Shown here in pieces: positions 11,045 to 19,672 of a stretch of 64,000 nucleotides of DNA. Source of the DNA: Megalopta genalis (taxonomy: Eukaryota > Arthropoda > Insecta > Hymenoptera > Halictidae); the NCBI RefSeq assembly GCF_051020955.1, contig NW_027476840.1, positions 1 to 64,000 of the forward strand. The letters run 5' to 3'. Under the pieces are notes generated by a model. The model saw nothing but the letters and a program-made list of their open reading frames with translations, was not told where the DNA came from and searched no databases. Numbering within the stretch: position 1 is the first letter of the stretch; every line of letters begins with the position of its first letter. The position numbers were made by a program, and so were the translations under genes.

Positions 11045-13054
11045 TCATTTTTCTTCCTCGTCTGAGTCGGCGAGGAGAGGCCGTTTCTTATACGATACGT
11101 ATTTATCAGTACGCTTGATAGAGTTTTCAAAGTCGTTAGAGTCCTTTGGTTTTGAGTCCGTTTGCTCTTCCTTATCGACTATAACGCTTGTTAATGGGAT
11201 ACACTCGGTCGTGGCGCACTTGGGGGGCACTTCACTGACACTTTGTTTGTGCTTTAGGTAAAGGCAGAAATGCGCCAGGGCACTCCACGATGCTGCGAGG
11301 AGCTGGAGACTCCACCCGTAGGCCGCGTGTAGAGCGATCCCGTTGAGGATTGTGTTGATGCAAAGTTTGATGATTCGTATGGCCAAGTATATTCCCATGA
11401 ACCCAGCCATTATGGAGCCGAATTCGATGAAGGTGCCCCATATTTTCTTGCTAGTTGATTCTGCGATCTGTTTCAAGGTGTCCTCATCCATCAGATTGTG
11501 CAGTTTCACGGATCCGTCTGCGTACGATCTGCCTGATGCGCCTTGTGCCAGTGCATTTATTACTGCCATCTTTTCGATAGGGAACATGATGTGCTCATTA
11601 AGTTTTTGGATGTCTTCCTGTGTGTATATTCCGCCGGTAGCAAGATTTGTTGGGTCAATGTATTTCCATGCAGATGTTGTTATCGGCTGGAGTGGCGGAG
11701 GTGGTATACTCTCTACTGGTCGAGGCGTAATCTTGTACCATGCCCCGTGAATTTGGTAGATCGGTGGAATCAATTCGTTGCATACTCTTTTAGTGCCTGT
11801 TCTTGTGAGGATATGCGTGCGTGGTGTCAGGAAGAACGAATTGTTTCTATAGGTGACGGGAAGTTCGTCGTAGCACTCCTCTGTCTTCCTGAGGACGCGC
11901 TGAACAGGTATGCACTTGACGACGTGTATGGCTTCTCCGGCGGGAATGGCCATGTAACCGGGCTCTTTTACCAATGTTGTGGCGACTTCTGCCGGTGATA
12001 TGTGGATTAGTGAGATAACATTTTTCAAGACCTGGCGCTCCAGTGCGCATTTTTGGTTGATGATGTCTCTATACATTGCGATGATTTGGGACCGGAGGTG
12101 CTTCTCGACATACACGAATTTCGTGTTTACGTAAGTGAATATGTCCAGGCTATTGATCTTGGTTTTGGTAATTGATTTGAATTTTCCTTCTTTGTCTGTT
12201 TCTAGGAGGAGCAGCTTCGGGTGTTCGGTCCGGATTAGCGTGTAGCCGCAGATCTGCGTCCGGCCGGTGCTCGTGAGTGCGAATACGGTGTCGCCGGATG
12301 CCACTGTGTAAGTTGGAGTGCTGCTGTGGTTTGGTGTGAAGACTTTGGTAGATCTGCCATCGAAGAGGACTTCATATTTGTTGAAGGCGCACTGGTCGGT
12401 CGGCATGCTGTCCCAAAAGGTGAATCCGTCTTCCGGATCCGTGCAGTATTCCCTGTCGAGTGTGCACCGGTGTCCTGTGGGTAGGAGTATCTCATTGGTC
12501 GAGATTTTGGTTGAGGCGCTGAAGTTTTTGAGAGTGACTCTGATCACTGCTTGCACTATGACTTGGTTCCAAGTGCCGAAAGGGTCGCTATACGTAGTTC
12601 CGCCGCATGTTCCGTCCTGCAGAATGGAACCTGCCAGTGTAATACTTCTCGTGGTGGTGCTGTTGCTCATTAGTCCCACTAATTGGTTGTTGGGCGGTAG
12701 CACAAGTACGCCTGAGTTATGCATTGTTTTGCATATGTCTCTTGGAGTGTTGAGAAGGTACTGTTGGCGGCCGTTATTCACTACGGACATGTGGGAGTGC
12801 ATGCCGCAATAGTAGATGGTCCGATCTATTTCAACTTTGCATTGGAAAGTTGTGGTCTCCTCGAAGTCGACTATCTGGAGGAGCTGAATACTGACGTTTT
12901 GGACTGTCGGTTCGGTATCGGAAAATTCGCAGAGCGGTTTGTCTACTGTGGAGAACGTAGTCGCGTTTACGGTCGAACCTCCACAGTCGTAGCCTATCAC
13001 TGCTGAGGCTGTTCGTATGAGAGTGAAGATCAGAAGTGGTGCAGTCATCTTCAT
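11045..13054 (-). CDS. env: E1 Env-like membrane glycoprotein (3' part of the pol-env frame)
   Basis: The 669 residues from the in-frame ATG at 13054 start with a short hydrophobic stretch that looks like a signal peptide, followed by IGYDCGG. The ectodomain is rich in cysteine and N-x-S/T sequons and contains a conserved YYCGMHSH block. Near the C-terminus there is a long hydrophobic segment (around 11300-11430) with MAGFMGIYLAIRIIKLC, then a polar acidic tail ending DSDEEEK. The order signal peptide, ectodomain, membrane anchor, tail fits a type I fusion or attachment glycoprotein. I see no furin-type site and no clear likeness to errantivirus Env. The N-terminal Cys and N-x-T-T pattern recalls chuvirus-type glycoproteins, at low confidence. 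It is probably made from spliced RNA or cleaved from the polyprotein. Confidence 0.8.
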   Translation of the reverse strand: MKMTAPLLIFTLIRTASAVIGYDCGGSTVNATTFSTVDKPLCEFSDTEPTVQNVSIQLLQIVDFEETTTFQCKVEIDRTIYYCGMHSHMSVVNNGRQQYLLNTPRDICKTMHNSGVLVLPPNNQLVGLMSNSTTTRSITLAGSILQDGTCGGTTYSDPFGTWNQVIVQAVIRVTLKNFSASTKISTNEILLPTGHRCTLDREYCTDPEDGFTFWDSMPTDQCAFNKYEVLFDGRSTKVFTPNHSSTPTYTVASGDTVFALTSTGRTQICGYTLIRTEHPKLLLLETDKEGKFKSITKTKINSLDIFTYVNTKFVYVEKHLRSQIIAMYRDIINQKCALERQVLKNVISLIHISPAEVATTLVKEPGYMAIPAGEAIHVVKCIPVQRVLRKTEECYDELPVTYRNNSFFLTPRTHILTRTGTKRVCNELIPPIYQIHGAWYKITPRPVESIPPPPLQPITTSAWKYIDPTNLATGGIYTQEDIQKLNEHIMFPIEKMAVINALAQGASGRSYADGSVKLHNLMDEDTLKQIAESTSKKIWGTFIEFGSIMAGFMGIYLAIRIIKLCINTILNGIALHAAYGWSLQLLAASWSALAHFCLYLKHKQSVSEVPPKCATTECIPLTSVIVDKEEQTDSKPKDSNDFENSIKRTDKYVSYKKRPLLADSDEEEK

Positions 13055-16000
13055 GTTGGCGGTGTTGGATGCAGACTGAGGGTTGTCTCGGACCTCGCTC
13101 ACTGTTTTATACCGGTGCTGTCCTATGTTCCGAGTGGTGGGGTTTGGGGTTTGGGGTGGGGGCGAACGCGTCTCTGTTACACTTTGCACTCTGAGGTGTC
13201 CTGTTGGGGCGTGTTTCAGTTTGTCCGTATGGACCACTCGCGAACCAGACTTATAGTTTATCCTTACATTTCTATCGCTTATACATTCCACAATTTCGTA
13301 CGGGCCGGAATATTCGTCGTCGAACTTACTTTTACGCGGCTCTTTGAGTAGATACACATTGTCCCCGACGGAAAAGGATTGAGCATTCGTTTTCCTGTCG
13401 TAATACTTTTTAGAGCGATACTTTGCGGATTCCAAGTTCTCTCGGGCTTTCCCTACTGTTTCGGAGATCCTTGTTTGAAGATTTTCTAAATATTTGTTGT
13501 ATGACTCGTCTGACGAGTCGTGCATTGCGGTATTTGCTGAGGGAGTCCTAGCTATTGTACCGAAGACCAGCTCGTGAGGGGTGAACAGTGTGCCTTCGTG
13601 CGTACTCGTGTTATATGAGAAGGTTGCGAACGGCAGCCACTCGTCCCAGTTTCCCTTCGTTATGTACTGTTTCAGATATTCTGTTAAAACGTGGTGAGAA
13701 CGTTCTACTGAGCCATTGCTTTGGGGTCTGAACGCGGTTGTTTTGAATTGTGTGATCTTGAATCGCTTAGCTACATTTCTCATGAGAGAACTGAGGAAAT
13801 TCGTTCCTTGATCAGTCAGTATACCCTTTGGCGCCCCGAAACGGCAAATAAATTCCTGGGTAAACGCATTCGCGATTTCTATCGCGTTCGCGTTTCTTAG
13901 TGGGATGGCTCGGGAGTATTTTGTGAGGAGGTCTTGGATTGTTAAGATGTAGGAGAAGTCGTTAGGTGAAGTGGGAAGCGGGCCTACAATATCCATTGAA
14001 ACTTTCTCGAAAGCGCTACCGGGTGTGTCAGTTATCGTCATGGGTTGTCTTGTTTTAACGCGGACTAATTTTTTTCGTTGGCACGATTCACACGAATTTA
14101 CGAATTCTTGGACTTCTTTTTTGAGTGTGGGCCAAAAATATCTTTCCCTGATTCTCCTGTACGTTTTCGTAATGCCTTTATGTCCCGCGAAGGCTGAGTC
14201 GTGGTTTTCAGATATTATGGAGGATCGATCGTTGATCGGGGGTATCCGAACTTCGTTACCGCAGGCGAAAATTTGTGTGTTGGTGTTTGAAAATAGTTCT
14301 AAGAGAATTTTGTAAATGCTGATCCAGGGTGTCTCGTCTATTGATATCTTTGATATGCTAAAGGAATCGAGTTGTAGTTCGGTCACGACGTCTAGTATTG
14401 ATCTGAGAGACACTGTTATGTTTTCGTGCGAGGCCGCGTGATGTTTTGTGGGTTTTATGGGGAGTAGGATTAATTTCTTCTTTCCGGAGTTCAATACTTT
14501 TGCCCTGGACAACGTTAGGTTTTCGAGTGGTGGTATTCTACCGGCTGAGAACAGATCTACTGCCCCGGGGTCCACGGGTTGGCCGTCCATTGTTATGAAT
14601 GCCACCAGGTTATCGTCGCGCATAATCAACCGGTCGCGTGTATGCACGAACGTTCTTCTATTTGGTTTCGCGGGGTGGTTGTATTGTTCGAATATGTTCT
14701 CGCTACTATCGGTTTCCGATTGTGATTCGGGACTGGACGTGACTGCTCTGTCGGTGGGCGTGTCCACTGTTATCGTAGGAGAGCGAGGGGTGAGCGGAGG
14801 GGAATGGGCGGTTGGGGATTGGTGAGATGAAGACGAGGCGTTGGGTGAAAATGGCAGATCTTTTCGTGAAGATGGCGGGCTAGGTGGCGGTTGGTCGGGG
14901 CGGGGAGTGGAAGGAACATTTCGCGATGGTGGCCGTCGGCCGAGGATTGGTGACGGGTTCTGTGGGGTGGGTGGAAGGGGTCGCGGTGGTCGTTTAACGG
15001 CGTCGAACATGTCGGAGGACCCAGAGCCAGAGGACATTGGAAGAGTGCTCACGGGGTTGCGTGAAAGCGCGTCTGCGTTTAAATTGGTTTTTCCTGTTTT
15101 GTAGGTGATCCGGTAATCGAACTCGGCCAGTTTCAGGCGCCAACGGAGCAGCCTGGACGTAGGGTCTTTGACTGAGTTCATCCACACGAGTGGCTGATGA
15201 TCTGTGATTAGGTTGAATTTGTGGCCGTAGATGTATGGCCGGAAATATTGCGTACAGTAAATGATGGCTAGGCACTCCTTCTCGATGGTTGAGTAATTTA
15301 ATTCTGCACCGTGAAGTAGGCGAGATGCGTACGCGATGGGACGATCTTTCCCCTGTTCTCCCTGGCTAAGAATGCCGCCTATGGCATACCCCGAAGCATC
15401 TGTTGTTATGTTAAATTCTTTAGAGAAATCTGGATACTGTAATAGCGGCTCCGTGGTCAACACTTCTCGTAACGTGTGAAAGGCGTTTTCCTGTTGTTGA
15501 CCCCAAACGAACTTGGTGTCCTTTTTTAGCAGCGTGGTTAGTGGTTTCGAGATGTTTGAAAAGTTTTTGATAAACCGTCTGTAATAGCCCGACAGACCAA
15601 GGAACTCGCGAAGGCTCTTTACGTTTTTGGGTTTGGGGAATTCTTTGACCGCAATAATTTTCTGTGGACAGGGCTTAACTCCGTCCTCCCCTATTATGTG
15701 GCCGAGGTACGCTACCTCGCGGTGCAAAAATCCGCATTTCGACGGTTGTAGTTTAAGGTTCGCGTCCCGCAACCTTTGGGCAAGCTTGTTGAACTTGGAC
15801 TTGTGCTCTGATAAACTTCTCGCGTAGATAACTATGTCATCCAGGTACACGAAGAGCTCCGTGCCCTGGAGACCCGATAAAATATTGTCCATTAGCCTCT
15901 GAAAGGTGGCGGGGGCGTTCCGTAGGCCGAAGGGCATCCTTTTGAACTCGTAGTGTCCGTAAGGGGTTGAGAATGCCGTTTTCGCCGCGTCTTCGGGTTC

Positions 16001-17287
16001 CATTTCGATCTGTTGGAACCCGCTGGCCAAATCGAAAACGCTAAAATATTTTGCACTGCCGAGTTGATCTAAGATTTCTAGGATGCTTGGTAACGGGTAG
16101 GCATCCGGGATCGACTTTTCGTTTAAAGACCTGAAATCGACTACCATACGCCACCTTTTGTTCCCGTCGGCGTCGGGTTTCTTCGGGACAATCCACAAAG
16201 GGCTATTGAATGGTGACTTGGAAGGAGCTACGATATTTTGTTCCAACAGCTCCTTCATCTGGTTATTGATTTCCTCTTTGTGGATTGGAGGGTATCTATA
16301 CTGTTTTACATGTACGGGTATTTCGTCGGTTGTTATAATTTTATGTTTTACCGTGTTAGTCTTTCCCAGAGGCTCACCCGGGAGGTGGAAGACGTCGTGG
16401 TATTCGTAAATGATTTGGTCGACGTGTGATCTCTCCTCTTTGCTGAGATGACTCGTACTTATTATGTCGGTGATCTCTTTACGTCGCGAGTTAGGAGAGC
16501 TGGATTCGAAGTATTGAGCAACTGAATGAATTGAAATTGAATTGGTCTCGCGTGATTCCGCGGTATACTCGATGCCTTCCACCTCCTCCAGCTCCATGGT
16601 CGGCATGGGGAGGTCGACAGCCCTGTCCGAAGTGTTTACGCAGTTAACGAATGCTTTTCCGTTAGAGATTTTGACTAAGCAATGCGGCACCATCACGCCT
16701 GGTGTTAATTCGCATTTTCTAATGTAGCCTATTTCCGGGCCGGTGGCGTTCACCGCGATACACGCGCTCGCGCGTGGTCCGATAATACACCTATCTGCTG
16801 ATAAAAACGAGAATTTATTTCCGTTCCAGACCAGGCTTTTGGTTCTGAACGATATCTCTGCCTCTCCCGAGAGGAATGCTGCTCCCAAAATTCCGTCCGC
16901 AGGAATTGGGAACGTATCAGGCACCACGTGGAATTCCACCAATGCGTTTGCTATGTTGACGGTGGTAGAACCCAGGGTTGCAACGCTTTCGTCAGTGATC
17001 CCCGATATATTAATACTATTCGCGACATCTACGACTATGCTTGGGCTAAGGAGCGATGCCTTGATTATATTCGGCTCGGCTCCAGTGTCGATCATAAATT
17101 TTCCGGTGGAAGGAAAGTCGGGGGACGAAACCATTACGTGTGGCACTTTGGTATCGGGGCTTAATGTGACTCGCGACACTCTTCCTCTGGTACAGTGTGT
17201 TCGCTCGATAACGTCCGGATCGATTGTGGGCGCGAGTTTTCGGTTACCTCCCGTCGCGGGTTCGGGTGAGACGGGAGGGGCCTCCCG
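11045..17287 (-). CDS. pol-env: E1 pol-env polyprotein reading frame (after -1 frameshift)
   Basis: One open frame of about 2080 codons entered by a -1 slip at 17293-17287. The frame itself is open up to 17374. Protease: catalytic DTGA at 17089-17078 and a downstream ADGILG. Reverse transcriptase: YLDD at 15847-15836. RNase H follows and ends at NLNADALSRNP. Then come a Pro/Ser-rich linker (about 15060-14690) and a conserved extra domain (14640-14236). The integrase has an HHCC zinc finger and catalytic D, D and E codons at 13993, 13813 and 13705 (D-35-E), with a GPY/F module before env. The frame passes without a stop into env at 13054 and ends at 11045. No stop or frameshift breaks it. Processing sites cannot be read directly. 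Confidence 0.95.
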   Translation of the reverse strand, partial: REAPPVSPEPATGGNRKLAPTIDPDVIERTHCTRGRVSRVTLSPDTKVPHVMVSSPDFPSTGKFMIDTGAEPNIIKASLLSPSIVVDVANSINISGITDESVATLGSTTVNIANALVEFHVVPDTFPIPADGILGAAFLSGEAEISFRTKSLVWNGNKFSFLSADRCIIGPRASACIAVNATGPEIGYIRKCELTPGVMVPHCLVKISNGKAFVNCVNTSDRAVDLPMPTMELEEVEGIEYTAESRETNSISIHSVAQYFESSSPNSRRKEITDIISTSHLSKEERSHVDQIIYEYHDVFHLPGEPLGKTNTVKHKIITTDEIPVHVKQYRYPPIHKEEINNQMKELLEQNIVAPSKSPFNSPLWIVPKKPDADGNKRWRMVVDFRSLNEKSIPDAYPLPSILEILDQLGSAKYFSVFDLASGFQQIEMEPEDAAKTAFSTPYGHYEFKRMPFGLRNAPATFQRLMDNILSGLQGTELFVYLDDIVIYARSLSEHKSKFNKLAQRLRDANLKLQPSKCGFLHREVAYLGHIIGEDGVKPCPQKIIAVKEFPKPKNVKSLREFLGLSGYYRRFIKNFSNISKPLTTLLKKDTKFVWGQQQENAFHTLREVLTTEPLLQYPDFSKEFNITTDASGYAIGGILSQGEQGKDRPIAYASRLLHGAELNYSTIEKECLAIIYCTQYFRPYIYGHKFNLITDHQPLVWMNSVKDPTSRLLRWRLKLAEFDYRITYKTGKTNLNADALSRNPVSTLPMSSGSGSSDMFDAVKRPPRPLPPTPQNPSPILGRRPPSRNVPSTPRPDQPPPSPPSSRKDLPFSPNASSSSHQSPTAHSPPLTPRSPTITVDTPTDRAVTSSPESQSETDSSENIFEQYNHPAKPNRRTFVHTRDRLIMRDDNLVAFITMDGQPVDPGAVDLFSAGRIPPLENLTLSRAKVLNSGKKKLILLPIKPTKHHAASHENITVSLRSILDVVTELQLDSFSISKISIDETPWISIYKILLELFSNTNTQIFACGNEVRIPPINDRSSIISENHDSAFAGHKGITKTYRRIRERYFWPTLKKEVQEFVNSCESCQRKKLVRVKTRQPMTITDTPGSAFEKVSMDIVGPLPTSPNDFSYILTIQDLLTKYSRAIPLRNANAIEIANAFTQEFICRFGAPKGILTDQGTNFLSSLMRNVAKRFKITQFKTTAFRPQSNGSVERSHHVLTEYLKQYITKGNWDEWLPFATFSYNTSTHEGTLFTPHELVFGTIARTPSANTAMHDSSDESYNKYLENLQTRISETVGKARENLESAKYRSKKYYDRKTNAQSFSVGDNVYLLKEPRKSKFDDEYSGPYEIVECISDRNVRINYKSGSRVVHTDKLKHAPTGHLRVQSVTETRSPPPQTPNPTTRNIGQHRYKTVSEVRDNPQSASNTANMKMTAPLLIFTLIRTASAVIGYDCGGSTVNATTFSTVDKPLCEFSDTEPTVQNVSIQLLQIVDFEETTTFQCKVEIDRTIYYCGMHSHMSVVNNGRQQYLLNTPRDICKTMHNSGVLVLPPNNQLVGLMSNSTTTRSITLAGSILQDGTCGGTTYSDPFGTWNQVIVQAVIRVTLKNFSASTKISTNEILLPTGHRCTLDREYCTDPEDGFTFWDSMPTDQCAFNKYEVLFDGRSTKVFTPNHSSTPTYTVASGDTVFALTSTGRTQICGYTLIRTEHPKLLLLETDKEGKFKSITKTKINSLDIFTYVNTKFVYVEKHLRSQIIAMYRDIINQKCALERQVLKNVISLIHISPAEVATTLVKEPGYMAIPAGEAIHVVKCIPVQRVLRKTEECYDELPVTYRNNSFFLTPRTHILTRTGTKRVCNELIPPIYQIHGAWYKITPRPVESIPPPPLQPITTSAWKYIDPTNLATGGIYTQEDIQKLNEHIMFPIEKMAVINALAQGASGRSYADGSVKLHNLMDEDTLKQIAESTSKKIWGTFIEFGSIMAGFMGIYLAIRIIKLCINTILNGIALHAAYGWSLQLLAASWSALAHFCLYLKHKQSVSEVPPKCATTECIPLTSVIVDKEEQTDSKPKDSNDFENSIKRTDKYVSYKKRPLLADSDEEEK
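14236..14640 (-). other. E1 conserved domain between RNase H linker and integrase (macro-like?)
   Basis: About 135 residues starting RDRLIMRDDNLVAFITMDG and ending VRIPP. The segment is highly conserved with E2 although the Pro/Ser linker before it is not. The order NLVAFIT strand, Asp/Gly-rich loop, RAKVLN..KKLILLP strands, SLRSILD helix and SFSISK strand recalls a degenerate macro (ADP-ribose-binding) fold. This is a topology guess, not a motif match. Confidence 0.4.
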
Positions 17288-18582
17288 TTTCCCTGCTGTT
17301 CGCGTATGCGGTTGTTGTACTCTCGCTTGCGACATTCGTGAATGTCGTGTCCCGGCGTCTTGCAGTAATTGCAAAATTTCTGCTGGTTTCGCGGGTATGA
17401 AGAGGAATTACCTTCGCGTCTGGGTGGAGGTATGTATACGTCGCGGCTTGGTGTGGCGTAATTGCTGCGCGGTCGTTCGTAAGAGTCGTTGGTGGGAACT
17501 CGACGGTCGGGCTGCGGTGGCGTATCGCGATAAGGTGAGCGCGGCGGTTCGTGGGAACGCGCCTCGCGGAACGGTGCGGGCGACGGTGACCGATATCGGC
17601 TTATCTCGGCGCGGATGTTTGGTCTGGTGTCGCGTTGGGTTTCGCCCCGGTTATCGCAGAACCGAACCTCGCGGATGTTATGCTTCTCGTATCTCACCTT
17701 ATCGAGCTCTAGTTCCTTAAAGACGCTTATCGCTTCGTCATACACGCGGTGGAGAGGTTTATCTCTAAGGGGCCTGAGCTGCGACCGAATCGTGGGAACG
17801 GATCCTCGAATGAGGCAGTCCCTCGTGAAGTCATCTATTTCAAATATATCGGTGCGGCTTCTGTTGCAATCGATTATTGCATCGCGCAGATCTTTGACGC
17901 GACTAATGTAGTCTAATATGTGTTCGTTCGGACACATGAAAATATTCGACAACTCTCCGCGATAGTGGTCGACAGTGTGGCATGATCCGAAAAAGTTTTT
18001 CAATCTGTCGCAAACTCCCGAGACTGTTCTTATAGGCCAGTCTTCTATTGCAATGTATGCGCGTCCGCGTAATTTACTGACTATTAATTTTGCGAGAGTA
18101 CCTTCCGCGTGTGGAGGAATCAGGGTCCTGGCTCGGAGGCACGTGCGAGTGAATTGGAGGACCGGCGGTTGAGATCCGTCGAACGTGGGTATGGATTCGG
18201 CCGCGGCCTTCAATGTTAGTCCGGAATTTTCTGGTTCGGGCATACTGCCTGTGTTCTGATTCGTTATTTCTGAGGCGCCCGAAGAAAGGGGGTTTTGTAC
18301 GCGCGTTGCTTCGGTTTTTAAGATTTCGAGTTGTTCGCGTAATTGGGCGTTCTCGTTGTGGATGGCTTCGCGGTCTAGGTCCATCTCTGACTGCGCTAGG
18401 GATACTTGAGATTGAAATTCTTCCTTTTTCCTCTCTAAGCTATTAGCTTGTTCTAGGAGGCGAGCCTCTTTATTAGCGAGGGACTTCTGGATCGCGAATA
18501 ATTCGTCCTGCGTTAACTGTTTGGACTTGAGGTCGTATGTTTGCGAGCGCGTAGAAACCGCCGGAGGATTCGCGGGCATCAT
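17161..18582 (-). CDS. gag: E1 Gag
   Basis: The structural polyprotein has 473 residues and starts MMPANPP 14 nt after the PBS. Residues about 20-85 are Glu/Gln/Leu-rich with heptad spacing and probably form a coiled coil. Residues about 130-300 are the capsid-like part, with F-x-R-x-CLRART and Y-I-x-R-V-K-D-L-R-D-A stretches conserved in E2. The C-terminal third is Arg/Ser/Pro-rich, as in nucleocapsids. It carries one CCHC zinc knuckle (C404, C407, H412, C417) that binds viral RNA. The last 127 nt overlap the pol frame in -1 phase downstream of the slippery site. ATG-ATG tandem starts occur, and the first is used here. Confidence 0.95.
   Translation of the reverse strand: MMPANPPAVSTRSQTYDLKSKQLTQDELFAIQKSLANKEARLLEQANSLERKKEEFQSQVSLAQSEMDLDREAIHNENAQLREQLEILKTEATRVQNPLSSGASEITNQNTGSMPEPENSGLTLKAAAESIPTFDGSQPPVLQFTRTCLRARTLIPPHAEGTLAKLIVSKLRGRAYIAIEDWPIRTVSGVCDRLKNFFGSCHTVDHYRGELSNIFMCPNEHILDYISRVKDLRDAIIDCNRSRTDIFEIDDFTRDCLIRGSVPTIRSQLRPLRDKPLHRVYDEAISVFKELELDKVRYEKHNIREVRFCDNRGETQRDTRPNIRAEISRYRSPSPAPFREARSHEPPRSPYRDTPPQPDRRVPTNDSYERPRSNYATPSRDVYIPPPRREGNSSSYPRNQQKFCNYCKTPGHDIHECRKREYNNRIREQQGNGRPLPSHPNPRREVTENSRPQSIRTLSSEHTVPEEECRESH
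17247..17293 (-). promoter_or_regulatory. E1 -1 ribosomal frameshift signal
   Basis: In gag phase the sequence reads G GGA AAC (17293-17287), a canonical X XXY YYZ slippery heptamer. After an 8-nt spacer come the arms CCTCCCGTC (17278-17270) and GACGGGAGG (17255-17247), a 9-bp stem. The pol frame is exactly -1 relative to gag and is open from this point. E2 has the same heptamer, spacer and stem with a compensatory change. Confidence 0.88.
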
Positions 18583-18595
18583 GAGAGGTTTAGCG

Positions 18596-18613
18596 ATCCC
18601 ACCGCTGCCACCA
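18596..18613 (-). other. E1 primer binding site (tRNA-Leu)
   Basis: TGGTGGCAGCGGTGGGAT lies 3 nt inside the 5' LTR. Its complement ends CCGCTGCCACCA, which matches the 3' end plus CCA of animal tRNA-Leu(AAG)-type tRNAs as I know them. Confidence 0.85.
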
Positions 18614-18616
18614 AAT

Positions 18617-19672
18617 TGTTACGTCCCGCGGCGTCGTTTCCCGAAAATATATATATATTCGCGCGAATACCGCGAATCAAGACGTACGTTGCAAACCTTT
18701 GGGTACACACGCGACTCGTACGTTCGGTGTATTACCGGGATCTCATGCGTTCGCGAATAGGCGGTTTACAAAAGGCACTCACCGGACGGTCTAGTACATC
18801 GGGTCGATAGACTGGGCGACCTCGAGGGCTCGGAGTGCGGCTCGCTTCAAGATGAACGTCGTGTAGCGCCTTCGACGTGGGTCTCCCTTCGCGTAGACTG
18901 GAGGATAAGACGTGGAATCGTCTATGTCGATCGGACGGGGCTTGCTCCACTGGACCAGCTCGACGTATGGATGCCTCACGGCTCGCTGAAGCTGGGCGAT
19001 GATACGGGCCTCGTAGTTTCGTTGGCGGTCGAATCTCCGTGAGCCGTCAGCGATCGCGCTGGTTTTTCGGCAAAGCTTCCGGAGCTGATATTTACGACCG
19101 GCGCGTTTTGGCATGGGGAGCTTATGTCGCTTAGAAGGACTGTTGTCAGGTTCCAACCGAAAGCCTCAAGTCTCTATACCGAGCATTCAGGGTGAGCTCC
19201 GTGCGTATATTAACTTGGCAGTCAGGAAGGGTTTAGACAACCGTTCGACCATAGGCGACACTCGTTTCCTTTGCCGGGAAGAAGTTAGGATTGAAGATTG
19301 AAGGGTACGACAATAACTAAGTATTAAAGAATATATTCAAGATTAAGATACACTTAGACTCCTAATATTAACTACGACTGGGAGTAGAGTTGAAATAGTA
19401 AAGAACGGGGAGGTCTCCAGAGGAAGTCGTTCCTCGGTGGAGCTGGGAGTAGAACTGACGATCTTCGCTGGTGCTCTGACCTCCTTCGGTTGTGGGGGCG
19501 CTGCTGCTCCGGGGAGGTACGAGTGGGGCGTACCATGTGGTGGGGAATCCTCCGGAGTGGGGATGCCGGGGAATGCTGGTGAGTCGGCTAGTGGAGCGCG
19601 TCTTTGGTGTTCTATAGCTAACGCTTGCACACGTCTTACGGTATTACGCATATGGTAACATCAGTGGAAGAG
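18617..19672 (-). repeat. E1 5' LTR, truncated (1056 bp)
   Basis: This copy aligns with 9618-10672 and then breaks off at AGTGGAAGAG into satellite. It lacks the counterpart of 10673-11010: the LTR terminus, the second 60-bp repeat, the TATA-like run and both hairpins. No TGTTACG-type outer terminus and no target duplication remain on this side. The satellite immediately beyond is also rearranged (CTAAATTG joined directly to AAGAATCTG). A deletion or recombination after insertion is the simplest reading. Confidence 0.93.
18777..18782 (-). promoter_or_regulatory. Possible 5' splice donor in E1 LTR
   Basis: In element orientation CCG/GTGAGT lies 165 bp before the inner LTR end. It fits the GTRAGT donor consensus. 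E2 has CCG/GTGAGT at a similar place (138 bp). The 3' LTR copy is at 9777-9782. A donor here could serve a spliced env RNA. Confidence 0.5.

Larger units (their letters stand above)
9618..19672 (-). mobile_element. E1: Ty3/gypsy LTR retrotransposon with env, 5' LTR truncated
   Basis: A 10,055-bp element lying antisense to the window. In element orientation it has a truncated 5' LTR (19672-18617), a tRNA-Leu PBS, gag, pol-env, a PPT and a full 3' LTR (11010-9618). The PR-RT-RNase H-IN order and the D,D-35-E integrase place it in Ty3/gypsy (Metaviridae). All reading frames are open. The two LTR copies differ by about a dozen substitutions and one indel over about 1055 bp. It is inserted after GAAGCTAA in the satellite. 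The distal target duplication cannot be confirmed because that LTR end is missing. It is related to E2, but the LTRs are largely different. Confidence 0.97.

Noticed and set aside
17375..17381. AAATTTT in E1 gag as an alternative slippery site
   Set aside because: In gag phase it reads G AAA TTT T, which is not X XXY YYZ, and E2 has no equivalent there.
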